Assembly: GCF_000143415.4 (NCBI RefSeq)
Contig: NW_003314301.1
Span: 390,242-454,241 of the forward strand
Length of the DNA: 64,000 nt
Source of the DNA: Selaginella moellendorffii
Taxonomy: Eukaryota > Streptophyta > Lycopodiopsida > Selaginellales > Selaginellaceae
Direction of reading: 5' to 3'
Under the pieces are notes generated by a model. It made no database searches and was not told where the DNA came from. It was given only the letters and a program-made list of their open reading frames with translations. The position numbers and the translations under genes are program-made. Every line of letters starts with the position of its first letter. Within the stretch, counting starts at the first letter, position 1. Positions 46,907-58,274 of this stretch are shown here, one piece after another.

Positions 46907-47597
46907 TGAGTATAAAAATGCGTGGCTTTTTTTTATGTACCACTCACATCAAATCACTGAGAGCTGAGCTGCCCGATCCTGCTGCTCCTGCTGCTGCTGG
47001 CTGGTTATAGACCTCGGTAGATGCCTCTCCACTTCAAGCTGTAGAAAAGGAAAGCCGGGTCTTCAAAGCTGTGCTTCTTGTACTTCATATATTCGGCTCT
47101 TGGTCGCGTTTTTAAGGAGAGAATCACAACAGGCCGCTGCTGCTGCTGCTACTGCCGCCGCTGCTGCTGCTCCTCCTCAAGCGTGTATCTCTAGCTCTTT
47201 CGTTGCTACCTCGTCTCCTCCTCTTCTCCCCACTCTCTCGCTGCTCTTTAAGTTTGAGAGGTAGAGCTACAGTTGAGCCTGATCTGAGTTGAGGCCGAGA
47301 GTTTTCTTCGATTTTCTGCTCCAACGTTGCAGCAGGTACTTGGTTTTGTTTCCGCAGGTCATGGGTCTCTCACGTAGGCCGGAGAATGCAGGGAATTCTC
47401 AGCTTTGATGGTCAGTTCAGTCCAGGGATAAATAACAGTCTCATAGTAGGAGGGTTGGAGATGAAAACGAAGAGGAAAAACTCGCTCTTTTGGCCAGTCC
47501 TAGAGCGCGACAGCAGCTCCCGCATTTTCTGGTAGCAAGAGAGCACACTGCAGCAAAGGCAAAGGGTTAGTACAAGCTAGAAGATAGATAGGAAAGC

Positions 47598-48671
47598 ATG
47601 GATCCAAGCAGGCTTGGTCGTTTACCTCCTCCATTCTCGTTCCAGCCAATGCAACCCCTCCAGGAGCACGACCACGGGCAGCAAGGTCCCTCCCTGCACA
47701 ACTCGGAAGAGGATGAGTACAGCAACAGCAGCGGCCAGAACACCATGACTCCAAGCAACAAAGGGAATGGAAACAACAAAGGCATGAGGAAGGGAATGGG
47801 GAACAAAGCCATGGGAGAAGCCGGCGAAGTTGTCCGCAAGCCCCGAGGCCGACCACCCGGCTCCAAGAACAAGCCCAAGCCGCCGATAATCATCACCCGT
47901 GAAACAGGAACTGGCATGCGTCCACACGTTCTCGAGATCGCCTCTGGTTGCGACGTCCACGAGTGCATTGCAACCTTCGCACGCCGCAGGCAGCGCTCCC
48001 TGTGCGTGCTCGGCGCCAGCGGTACAGTCTCCAACGTGACGCTGCGGCAGCCGACGGTACCACCCGGCGGTAACTCGGCCTCGGTCTTAACTCTCCACGG
48101 ACGCTTTGATATCCTCTCCATGTCCGGCACCTTCATGCAGCCCACGGCACCGCAGCCTCTCATGCCAATGCCGCTGCCGCCAACTTCGTCACCGTCTCTT
48201 TTCGGCGGTGGTGGTGGCGGTGGTGGTGGCGGCGGAAGCAATGCTTCTAGTCCGTCCAGCATGCCAACTTGTCCGAGCTCCGGACTCACCATCTCCATGG
48301 CCGGAGCGCAGGGACAAGTCATTGGAGGACTAGTCGTAGGGGCTCTCATGTCCGTAAGTCCGATACTGGTGATAGCCGCCTCCTTTCTCGGACCTTGTGC
48401 AGAGCGCTTGCCTCTGGACGAGCACGAGCAGGATCAGCACGGGATGCTGAACGGAAACAATGGAGGTGGACCGGGTCTTCCTCCACACCACTTGGCTTTA
48501 GCCGCTGGAGGGTCGGGAGGTGGTCCTTCGGCAGGAATGGGTCCTGGCAGCGTCCCCAATGATCCTTGCGCCATGTCTCTGTATAATCTTCCGCAGGTGT
48601 CGCTGGGAAACCAGATAACTCCAGATATCCTGGCTTGGGCTGCTGCAGCTGGCGGAAGGCCCCCCTTCTGA
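47598..48671 (+). CDS. AHL protein: AT-hook plus PPC/DUF296 nuclear protein
   Basis: Single exon, 357 aa. The AT-hook RKPRGRPPGSKNKPKPP (about residues 80-96) binds the minor groove of AT-rich DNA. The PPC domain runs from RPHVLEIASGCDVHECIATF through SLCVLGASGTVSNVTLRQP, LTLHGRFDILSMSGTF and VIGGLVVGALMSVSPILVIA. A glycine run ([12 protein letters not shown]) and a His/Gly/Pro-rich tail flank it. One AT-hook of the RGRPPGSKNK type and an intronless gene point to clade A. AHLs act as chromatin-associated regulators of growth and development, forming complexes through the PPC domain. The long upstream region with several microsatellites suggests complex control at promoter or leader level. Confidence 0.95.
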   Translation: MDPSRLGRLPPPFSFQPMQPLQEHDHGQQGPSLHNSEEDEYSNSSGQNTMTPSNKGNGNNKGMRKGMGNKAMGEAGEVVRKPRGRPPGSKNKPKPPIIITRETGTGMRPHVLEIASGCDVHECIATFARRRQRSLCVLGASGTVSNVTLRQPTVPPGGNSASVLTLHGRFDILSMSGTFMQPTAPQPLMPMPLPPTSSPSLFGGGGGGGGGGGSNASSPSSMPTCPSSGLTISMAGAQGQVIGGLVVGALMSVSPILVIAASFLGPCAERLPLDEHEQDQHGMLNGNNGGGPGLPPHHLALAAGGSGGGPSAGMGPGSVPNDPCAMSLYNLPQVSLGNQITPDILAWAAAAGGRPPF

Positions 48672-50293
48672 TCATTCATCGTCTCTTCTTTCGCTTCATA
48701 ATCTTCTCTAAAATTCGTTCGTGCTGCTGCTGCTGTTGTTGCTGCTGCTGCTGCTTCCTGCTGCTTTCTCCGAGAGTTTCTTCACTGGGAGCTAAAGATC
48801 ACTAGCTCTCAAAACCAGATTTTTTCGTCTTGTTCCATCTTTTCGGACACCTGCACCTGCAACAGCGAACGATTTTGTCAGAGGCTCTGGAATTTTCACG
48901 AAACTGGCACGTACCTCCTGATTCGGCGTTCCTCACATTCATGCGGTACGCTGAGCTTTTTTTAATCTCTTTCACTTCCTCTCTTCAAAGGCCTGCTGCT
49001 AGAAATTCGGCTGCTGAAGGAAGCTGTACAAGCTCGATTTGAGTTTCCAGCAGCTCGTATGCTGACTTCACTGCGCGTACGTGTCTACAATTTGATCCCG
49101 AAGATTCAAGTTTCTGCAAGCCCGGAGCGAGGCTCACTCTAGCTAGGCCGTGGACTTGCTCGAGACGACAAATCTCCGCTCCATTGGACAAGAAAGGAGC
49201 TGCTCGGAATGCTTGTATAGATTGCTGAGATAATTGCTCCTTCCTTTTCCCGCGTATCACTCCTCGCTGTAGAAAGCAAAAAAGAAAAAAAAAAAACACA
49301 AAGAGAGCAAAATATCTGGTTAATTGTCATCTGGCCATGAAAAGAAAAGAAATCAACTTTCCCCGCGCATTACTCCTCCGTCCAGCAGCAAAAGATGAAA
49401 ACTTTTACGTGAGATTAGATCTTGCATGCAATCTTATAAAGAGAGATCCGGAGCAGCATTGCAAAAATGGACTCGAGATTCTCTTTTCGCTCAGAAAATG
49501 GCTTGTCCATACCAGCCCGTTCGGCGAAAGAATTCGACCAACATTGGCCATCGCTGCCGAGACGTGGACAAGACAGAGTGATGGCTCTATTTCTCATCGT
49601 TGCGTCTTGGCACACACGTTCTCCCTGCCACAAAATGCTTGGCTTGTCTTGAGCTGGACAGCAAAATCTTCTTCCTTTTCCCAGTCAAGCCCCCATTACT
49701 ACAAAGTTACTCGGCCTTACCACGATTCGTTTTTGCAACTGCAGAACCCCCCCACGCCGTGTTGGATCATTCATTTCCCACTGTCTCTTTCCCTGGACAT
49801 TTTGATTCTGTGTTCTCCTCCTTAACTCCTGATTGTAACTTCCTTGTGTGAAAAAGACCCGCTCTGTGCTGCTGCTGTTCTCTGGTGTGTTGGCTTTTCT
49901 TCCCATCTTCCCCTGTTAAGGACTCGAGAACGGAGGCTGCCTGCCTGCCTGCCTGCCTTCACTCATGCCGGCCTGGAATTGCCACTTTGCATGCAGCCTT
50001 GGATACTTTGCTAGTAACGCTCCAGAGGATGTTCTAGAAGTGCACTTAAGCCCACAGAATAGACCGCTTAAACTGGCTTTGCTCCCTCCCTGTAAGGAAA
50101 CACAAAGCCTTTTGGTTAATGGGATTCCACATCAAAAGAACGGAAGACAACTTGCCTCTTGCGCAGAGCGGACGGAAAGTAAAAAGGAGAGAACTTTACA
50201 TCGAGTGCCAGGCCTCCCACCAAATATTTGACTGCCGAGTTTGGACCTACATTGACAAAAATGTATCTGCTTAGCTCCCACACACAGATCTAC
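48672..50293. other. AHL 3' region and intergenic DNA
   Basis: A CTG-rich run (GCTGCTGCTGCTGTTGTTGC and onward, about 48,721-48,770) lies just after the AHL stop, probably in the 3' UTR. A (GCCT)n run sits near 49,940. Open frames here are short and without family features. No gene is supported. Confidence 0.5.
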
Positions 50294-53200
50294 CTATGGA
50301 CACGATGTGTTGGTGGCTTCCTCTCGCAGGGCATCCTCGGCTTTTATTACCCCCTGCAGGAAAGCGTACATCAGTGGTGAAATTAATATAATCGACAAAA
50401 TCTCAGCCCCTCACCTGAAGAATAAGGATGGCTGCCGTCTTATCTAGGACTTCATTATATTCGTCACATGAAAAGTACTGAAAATCCAGAGCTTTAGCAG
50501 CAAAACAAACAGTGTCGCTACTATTACGCACCTGAACGCAGTTTGGGCAACCAGTGTTCCCAGTACAGTCACAAGACATCACTTGTTCCAATGCCGCCTG
50601 GAGTAACTCCGCAAAAAGTGGCTGCGCCTGTAATACAAATGCAGGTTAGAAGGAGGCGCTTGAACTGCTAAAGATTTTTCACCTGAGCAGAAATCCCGAT
50701 GCCACCCGGACAACGATCGAAGACAAGCAACCTTACCGGATAATAACGTTTATCTTGGGGGTGAGCACAGTCTGTACCGACGTCTGACGGGTTGCACATG
50801 ATATATCTGCAAGAGAAAGTTGATTTTCAAGCCTCTGAATCAGGAAAACTTACAGCGGAAGGACGTTTAAGAGTGCATGACAGGCTGAGTGAAGGCCAGC
50901 TCGCAAATCAAGACATTTGGCCTCAACAGCTTCCTTGACTTCATTGGGAACACGAATCCAAGCCGCCTATAATGCAGACTCAAGTCGGAAGTCCTTCCAC
51001 GCTCAAGTTAAAATTTCACCTGAGAATCGTACGAAACGTCTGGAAGGTGAAGATCAACTGAATCGAAAGTTTCATTCGAAACTTCCCAGATCTTTCGAAA
51101 TCCAATCCAGGACGTCGTTATTTGGCACCTGTTCACTTGTGCACTCGTGAGCCGGTATTTGACATCTGAGGCTCTTTTTGGATAAGTCTGTTCATCTTCG
51201 TTCGTTAGCTTTCAGAAGGGATTCGCGAAGCTAAGCTTACCAGTTCACTGCCGACGACGTGCACGTCGGTGTAGTCTCGAGTTTTAGTATAGTACTTCAC
51301 GTCTGTTGGACGGCAGAAAGCCAACCTTTCCGTCAGGTTTAACCTGTTTACCAAAAACTTTTTTCCCTGATTTATATATACAGCACCTTCGTAAATCTGC
51401 AAAGATTATCCTCGTAAAGCTTTAGCATGACGATATCAGCTTTGAAACCTGAAAGAACGCTCTATTTGCTTCCACTTCTTCAATAACCTTGCTAGTAACC
51501 TCATCGACAATAGAATACTTGTCTGGATCGATCGCTCTGATGCTGAAGGTAGCCGAGGGTAGCTTCTGAAATGACAACACAAATGAGAGTTTCCCATATG
51601 TAAAAATACGTACAGCTTCTCCAATATAAGTCCAGGAATTGACGATTGAGCAACTCGGATGACGGGCAACGCATCCCCTTCCGACAAGCTCCGATATTGC
51701 TCCATCCAAGCTGGTACTGAAATAATCTTCATCGTAGACACTATGCAGATGATGTTCAAATGCTGCGCACGTCAGATGCTGTCCCAGGACCTGCACCGAG
51801 AAAACATTTTCTGAAAATGTGTCACTGTCATCTTTTATACCTGTGGATTGTGAGAATCAATCTGCGCGTTTTCAATGGGCCTCGAAAATAGTCTCAAAGG
51901 TTCTTTAAAGAAATGCTGGTCTAAAGGCCCTTCAAATGCCACGTAAATTGATAAGGACGTCTTCTCCCTTCGGCCAGCTCGTCCTGCTTGTTGCCACAAG
52001 CTGCAAACACGATCAGGCCATAGTCACGCTTTTAAACAGTCTCACCTTGCCACTGTACCAGGAAAGCCAAGATGCAGCGTGGCATCCAGGCTTCCAACGT
52101 CAATGCCAAGCTCCAAAGCGCTTGTTGCGGCCACACCACGGAGCTTTCCTCCAAACAGATCCTTTTCGATGCGTCGCCGTTCCTGTCGAAAAGAACCTTA
52201 TGAGATATTTGAATAACGTTGTCACGACCTCTGGAGTGTAGCCCGCGCGATACGCTTGAATAGTGTGGACTAAATCAGGCGCAGTTTCTTTTAAAACCCC
52301 ATGACTGCAAAACTGATGTCAACCATAATACTCAAGAGCAAAGGATAATTTACGTGTATGCCAAAACAAGCTCGCAAAGTTTACGAGTCTTGCAAAATGT
52401 TATGCACCGTAGTCCATGTTGCACCATTTCGGCAAAGAGATACGCAACCTCTAGAATTGGGCTGCAAAAGGGGCAAATGCGTAAACCTTTCAAAATGTCA
52501 AGAGCTTGCACCTGAACCGCTTGGTTGGCTTGTCGTCTCCAGGATCCTTGATCCCCCGGACTGGAGGATTCCAAAGTAGGAACAGCTTTTCACCGCATGG
52601 GCTTCCATCCTCAGCAATGGACGTGACCTCTCTCAGGCCTGTAAGCTCCTAGAACAAAATAAAAGAGATGAAAAAACGTTGTTAACTTAACCAACAAGGT
52701 ACCATTGTGTGCTCCCTTGGGTTTGCTACTGTGGCGCTGCAGACGATAAAGGTCGGCACAGTACCGTATACTGCAAAACAATGCCGGTAAACGCCAACAA
52801 AAGTATACGCAATAAAAGAAAACGAACGATGAGCACATATGCGCCGTAACCGACGTATGATGAGAGCAACGTGACAACCAAAAGCTCCTCGATACGCATG
52901 AGCTTCATCAATCACTAGGTACCTGGACGATACACGTAGTTAGACAACAGACTAAAGCCATCCCGCTTACCGGAGGTTTGAAAGAAATCGTGCAAATTGT
53001 TTATGGAACGGCAAAATCGAGCAGTGAAGCATGTCCGGATTAGTTATCAGCTGAAGTCAGGTGCAAAAGATTAAAGCATATATCAGAGAGAAACTTACGA
53101 TTCTGGCCTTCTCTCGTAAAGTTTGCCTTTCAGCCTGATTCGTATCGCCGTCATACACTCCCGCCGTTATATCATTTGAGAAAGCTAGCAAAGCCCGTAA

Positions 53201-54831
53201 TTGATCTTGGGCTAAGGCCTGGAAAAGGATAATTCTTGAGCTAGATAAAAGAACACCGTGGACTTGCCTTGGTTGGAAACAAATACAAAGCACATGTTTC
53301 AGTGCTGCGTAACATAGACTCCAAAACAGGAACGTTGTAACACAAGGACTTCCCGCTTGCGGTAGAGGTGGAAACTACAATGCTTTTGGACATCAAAGCG
53401 GCATCCACTGCCAATGCCTGCAAAAAGGACGAATAAGAAGAAACGGACATTGTTTAGAAACTTCTTTTGGTTTGTCCACCTGGTGTGTATAAAGTCTAGC
53501 AACACCAATGTTCTTCAAAGCAGTTTTTGTAGCATTTGAGAGCTCACCTTGGAGCATACCAAATTCAGCATCTCGGCATTTCAATCTTTCGCAATGAATT
53601 ATCTGTAACACTTTCCGCGTAAGATACATTGAAGTGAAAAACAAACTGACCTGGCCAGATGTTCCTAGCACTTCCTTCAAATGCTCTACCATTTCAGAAG
53701 CTGATAGTGTCTTGACATCCTGCTGAATCAAACTCAGATAGAAAACAGAAAATGCTCTCGAACAGACCTTGCAATGCTCTTGTCGTCGATTACTTGAAGA
53801 ACCTGAATTTGCACGCCGTGGGACTGTGCGTGCATATAGAAGCGGACCTGTTCTTAAAACTCCACCGGGAACACGAAGCTCCTTTGCATATGAACGCATT
53901 TGCTCCAATGTAACATCAGACTCGACGCCAGTGTTTGCCTGCATTGCAAGTAAATTCACATCGTCAGGAGAAGACACCCATACCCGTATGTTTGAAATCA
54001 TATCGTTCACAGCGTAATCGAAGGCTGCTTTTCTTCTCTGAATCAGCTGCGTCAAAGCACTGTCCGACATATTTCGTTTACCATGACAGGACTTTGGAAA
54101 AATTTCCATGGTAATAGACACGTCCTGAGATTCGTCTCCTGTCATAGATTTGACCACTATCACCTGCACGAATGAAGACAAAGAATGAGTGAAGTAACGA
54201 TTTGCCGATCACTTCACCTTAGGACAAATAAAAGCAAGATCTTTGATGTCCGCAAGAGTCACAACTTCGTCAATGTTTGTGCATGAATGCTGCAAAGCAC
54301 TCTTGACAGATGCCCACGTAAGTTCGATCCGGTTCTTCTCCAGAAATCCACACACAGAATTTAGAGCGTTGAAAACTCTCTCCATCCTTTGGAGTGATGG
54401 AGGATACTCGGAAGAACTCTCTCCTGAATTCCTAGACTGTTTCCTTCGCTTGCTCGAGTCGGGAGGAACCGCAACACTGGCGCTGGAACTTACATTCTCC
54501 ACTGGAGCATCGGACGAAATTTTCCTTCGGGCGTGAGGCACACAGGCGATGAAATCTTCGTCTTGCAGCAACAGCGATGAGATCGGCGTGCTAGGGCTGA
54601 GATTCACTCCCTGCAAGCGCAATCCCTCGAAATTCATTCACACCCTGGAAATTTCTCGCTTACCTTGTGGATCAAATGGAATCGCTGCGCTGCGGCTCCA
54701 TCGTCTAGCATTGGCCACTTCCTCGCGCTGAGAAGATCCCTGAGCTCCTGGATCGTCTTCGCAGCAGCTAGAGCGACGAGAATGCTCTGCCCGTCGAGCG
54801 TTTTGATGCGCACCAGTGCATCGTCGTCCAT
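50294..54831 (-). CDS. HRQ1: HRQ1-type RecQ4-like DEAH helicase with DUF1998
   Basis: A gene of roughly 20 short exons spliced by small introns, well over 1,000 aa. Exon 1 (54831-54664) and exon 2 (54610-54218) encode a ubiquitin-like N-terminus ([20 protein letters not shown]). Later exons carry motif [14 protein letters not shown] (about 53,360), motif [14 protein letters not shown] (about 52,905), motif [11 protein letters not shown], then the second helicase domain ([44 protein letters not shown]). The C-terminal part includes [20 protein letters not shown] and the four-Cys motif [13 protein letters not shown] of DUF1998; the last exon 50353-50294 ends TNTSCP. HRQ1 helicases unwind DNA in crosslink repair. 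All pieces read in frame from exon to exon where I checked, but not every exon border was verified. Confidence 0.88.
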
Positions 54832-54881
54832 AGCTAGGGCTTTCGTTAGAACCCTAGCATTTTCCCGCGCAGAACTTAGGG
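54832..54881. promoter_or_regulatory. Shared divergent promoter of HRQ1 and the glycosyltransferase
   Basis: Only 50 bp lie between the two start codons, so leaders and core promoters must overlap or lie within the opposite gene. The segment includes AACCCTAGCA, a telo-box-like motif, and no TATA box is seen. Confidence 0.6.
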
Positions 54882-56249
54882 ATGAAAATCTGGGCACTCG
54901 CTGCCGCGGCCGCTGCCATTCTCGCGGCGATCGTCTCCCAGTACACGCTGTGCAGCCATTTGCTGCTCTCTAGGCTAGGGATTTGCTGGTTAGGATCATC
55001 AGGAGTAGCAGTAGCCCCAGCTAGAAATCTCTCGCTTCTCTGGATGGCGCCGTTCTTCTCTCCCAGCGGCTATGGCTCCGAGGCGCTCTCCTACGTCCAA
55101 TCCCTCCGGGGCGGTGAAATTTCGAAGATCAAGATCGTCCAGCACGGGGATCTGGAAGATTATCAGTACTGGAATGGGCTCCCTCGCGAGACAAAGAAAC
55201 TGCTGCTCAGGATGAATGGGGAAGAAATCCAGCTCAGGGAATCCATAGTCATCTGTCACAGCGAGCCGGGAGCTTGGTTTCCACCGCTTTTCTCGACGGT
55301 TCCATGCCCGCCTGGTGATTATCGCGAGCCTCTCTACGTCATTGGCAGGACCATGTTTGAGACCGATCGCCTGTCTCTCGAGCACGTCAAGCGCTGCAAT
55401 GCCATGGACGAGGTATGGGTTCCTTCACAGTTTAACGTGGAAACGTTTGCTTCCAGTGGAGTTTTACGCTCCAAGTTGGTCAAGGTGCCTCAAGCGGTTG
55501 ATACGCATTTTTTCGATCCTGGGCGAGTCACTCCACTGAAACTCTCCACAGCAGGCCGGGTTTTGGGTCGAGGTTCCGAGGATTCGGAGTTTCTGGCAAG
55601 AAGTAGCTTCGTTTTTCTCAGTATCTTCAAGTGGGAGACTCGGAAAGGCTGGGACGTTTTACTACAGGCATTCTTGGAGGAGTTTTCGGCCGACGACGAC
55701 GTTGCTTTGTATGTGTTGACGAGCTCCTACCATTCGGATGGCCATTTCGGTGACAAAGTTTTGGAGTTCACGCGAGCGATGGGATTAGAAGAGCATTCCA
55801 GCGGCTGGCCTCGAGTTTACATCCGTGACGCGCACGTCCCACAGGTTGATCTTCCGCGTTTGTACAAGGCCGCCAATGCTTTCGTGCTGCCGTCTAGAGG
55901 AGAAGGCTGGGGGAGGCCTCACGTCGAGGCCATGGCTATGGAACTGCCAGTGATTGCGACCAACTGGTCAGGCTCCACGGAGTTCATGACGCCCGACAAC
56001 AGCTACGGTCTAGCAGTGGAGAGACTGAGCGAGATCAAAGAGGGAGCTTTCAAGGGACATAAATGGGCCGAGCCGTCCGTGAGCGAGCTACGGAGCCTGA
56101 TGAGGCGGGTGTTCACGTACCGCGACGAGGCAGGAGCTAAAGGCGTACAAGCAAGGAAGGATATGGTGACCAAGTACTCCCCTGAGAAGATTGCCGACGT
56201 GATCATCAAAGAATTACTCCGCATGCAAAAGCAGCGTAAGTTTTTGTGA
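54882..56249 (+). CDS. Family 4-type glycosyltransferase, membrane anchored
   Basis: One open exon of 455 aa. An N-terminal Ala-rich signal anchor (AAAAAAILAAIVSQYTLCSH) is followed by LLWMAPFFSPSGYGSEALSY, typical of the first Rossmann domain of GT-B enzymes. The C-terminal domain has SIFKWETRKGWDVLLQAF and the donor-binding stretch PSRGEGWGRPHVEAMAMELP, with the E-x7-E motif, then VIATNWSGSTEFM. It should transfer sugar from a nucleotide donor, probably in the ER or Golgi. The acceptor is unknown. Near the 3' end, CAGCGTAAGTTT looks like a splice donor, so the true tail might continue in a further exon beyond 56,289. The start is head to head with HRQ1. Confidence 0.85.
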   Translation: MKIWALAAAAAAILAAIVSQYTLCSHLLLSRLGICWLGSSGVAVAPARNLSLLWMAPFFSPSGYGSEALSYVQSLRGGEISKIKIVQHGDLEDYQYWNGLPRETKKLLLRMNGEEIQLRESIVICHSEPGAWFPPLFSTVPCPPGDYREPLYVIGRTMFETDRLSLEHVKRCNAMDEVWVPSQFNVETFASSGVLRSKLVKVPQAVDTHFFDPGRVTPLKLSTAGRVLGRGSEDSEFLARSSFVFLSIFKWETRKGWDVLLQAFLEEFSADDDVALYVLTSSYHSDGHFGDKVLEFTRAMGLEEHSSGWPRVYIRDAHVPQVDLPRLYKAANAFVLPSRGEGWGRPHVEAMAMELPVIATNWSGSTEFMTPDNSYGLAVERLSEIKEGAFKGHKWAEPSVSELRSLMRRVFTYRDEAGAKGVQARKDMVTKYSPEKIADVIIKELLRMQKQRKFL

Positions 56250-58274
56250 TTTCGTTTGCATTCCAGAAGTTTTGACTCTGTTTACAGGTGACAATCGCAT
56301 GAACGATAATTGGTCGGTAGCTTTGTGAGATCTCATTCGCTAAGCCGGGTGTAATTTCAAGCCATGAATTTCTATGAAACTTTCCGTGATTGTGACCAGG
56401 TGGTCGCAATCACGACCAGAATGTCTCCGTGAGCAAGGGAGCCTATACGAAGGACTTCCAGAAAGTCCCGGTAACTTTTGATTCTTTCTCTTCAGAAAGT
56501 CCTTTTCAAATTTGACAATCTCCCCGTGCAGAAGCTGTATATTCACAGAAGAAGTTCCACAGACCAGCCAAAGAGAACCTGTCAACCATATTACCAGAAC
56601 TTCTCACCTCGTGTAAAACTGTAGCTCGGTATTTTGTTTTGACATCGTATTTTAATTTTTCCAGGAGTTCCCATATGAATCAAGCCAAGACGACCTGACG
56701 ATGACAGACTATCCTGCTAACATCAAGCAAATCACATGTATATGGGCATCAGTACGATCAAAGTGAGTGGTGTTTCAAGCACGTAACTTTTACAAATCTC
56801 TGGCACGTTGTTTTCGCATTCGCTTGCAACCACTACTTTCGACTTTTACAGGACGCCTACGTATCATCTGTTTTCATTCACACATGATGGTGAATAGCCG
56901 AAATCTTGGTGGTGGAGCAACGCTTGAGATCTTGGGCGGTGATACATCGAGCTCTTGGGCGCCACAAAACAGGTATCTTGCACATAACACATGCTCCAGG
57001 TGCGAATAGTGTCTCCGAGAGACTTTCTTGTGTGTTTGCGTCGATAGATTGATAGATCTGCGTGAGCCGAAAGGCTGCGTAGGTAATCTATTCACTTCCC
57101 TCTCCTATAGCTATCTTTTTGACTTTTGACTCTTTTTATTTTTATTTTTTGGGTGGAGTTTTGACAGTTTTCTTGGGAGGACAGAGGCAGTGCATATGTG
57201 TTGCCTCTCAGATGCCCGAAAATGCCATCTGTGTTTGATCGGGCGGAACGTCACCTTCGTTAGGTATGAGCCACTTTTATCTAATTAGGAGATAATCGGG
57301 GATAGCTCTAATCGAAGTGCGAAGATGGCAAAAGCCTGCATTAGTAGCAGCCTGGAAGGAAGCAAATAGCAAGAGATGCTTTTCAAATTAGATGCTTCTG
57401 CATGAGATTTGTAGTTTGAAACTTGCATTTTACATACATCACTCTTATGTTTCATGATGAAATAGTATATACTTGCACACTCAATTTGAAGTTAAAAGAT
57501 ATATATGTTGAAAGATTCAACAGTGTGTGACGTGGACAAATTTAGGTTAGACTTCCACCACCTTGCTGAAACTTCTCCCCGGGAAATTTTGTAAAAAGAA
57601 GTGGAGTTTACATCGTAGCATACGTTTGCACGACCCAGTATCACATGCCTTTGCCGCTGGCAACAGTACCACTACGATACGATCTCGATTTGCCGCTTAA
57701 AGTAATGGCAATGGAATCTTTCTCATAGACTATCCCTAGAATATTCAGTCAGTTGAACTGAAAAAGGACACCACATACCGTTAACCCAAAATAAAAGGGC
57801 AAACACCAATAGAATAAGGAACGGCCACGATCGCTCCGGCGCATCTGGGCCGTCCGCAAGATTGTCCACGCAATAGAAAGGCATCTGTGCCGTCGGTGGC
57901 CGGATCTAACGGCTGCTGTTGCGCCAGGGCGATGTAGCTGGATTTTTCACCACTTGTTTGGTTTGTTTGTACGTATGCCCTGGGCGCTGCTTCTTCATAA
58001 CTGTGTGCCCTCCATCCCATGGGCGCTCAAAGGCTTGCTTCTTCCGGGCTCTCTCTTGTCATTCCAACGAGTGGAAGATCTTGATCCATATCCTAGGGTT
58101 TTGATCTCCGGCCGAGTCTTGGATCCCAGAGATTGGCGCCGGGAGTGGCGCCTGGAAGAGATCGGCTCGGGTAACAGCGTCTCCCTTTTTCCTCGGTAGC
58201 GGCTAGGATTCTGATTGATTTGCGGCCCCGCGGTGCGATCGATCGCTCAATCTAGCCCGAAATATCGAAGATCC
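56250..58274. other. Intergenic region and HMGR leader
   Basis: No gene is supported in 2 kb. Short open frames lack family features. The last about 300 bp before the HMGR start is GC-richer and includes CCATATCCTAGGGTTTTG, a reversed telo-box-like motif, consistent with a leader. Confidence 0.5.

Larger units (their letters stand above)
42633..47597. other. Long gene-poor stretch, probably including the AHL promoter and leader
   Basis: About 5 kb with no frame I can support as protein. It contains T-runs, a GC-alternating tract (TGTGTGCGCGCGCG near 45,232), a 27-bp tandem duplication at 45,454, CTG/CAG runs near 44,904, 45,692, 46,980 and 47,133, and CT/GA microsatellites at 46,797-46,906. 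From about 46,480 it reads like a plant mRNA leader (CT-rich, several short upstream ATGs), perhaps with a leader intron ending near CCGCAG|GTCATGG at 47,360. Confidence 0.4.
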
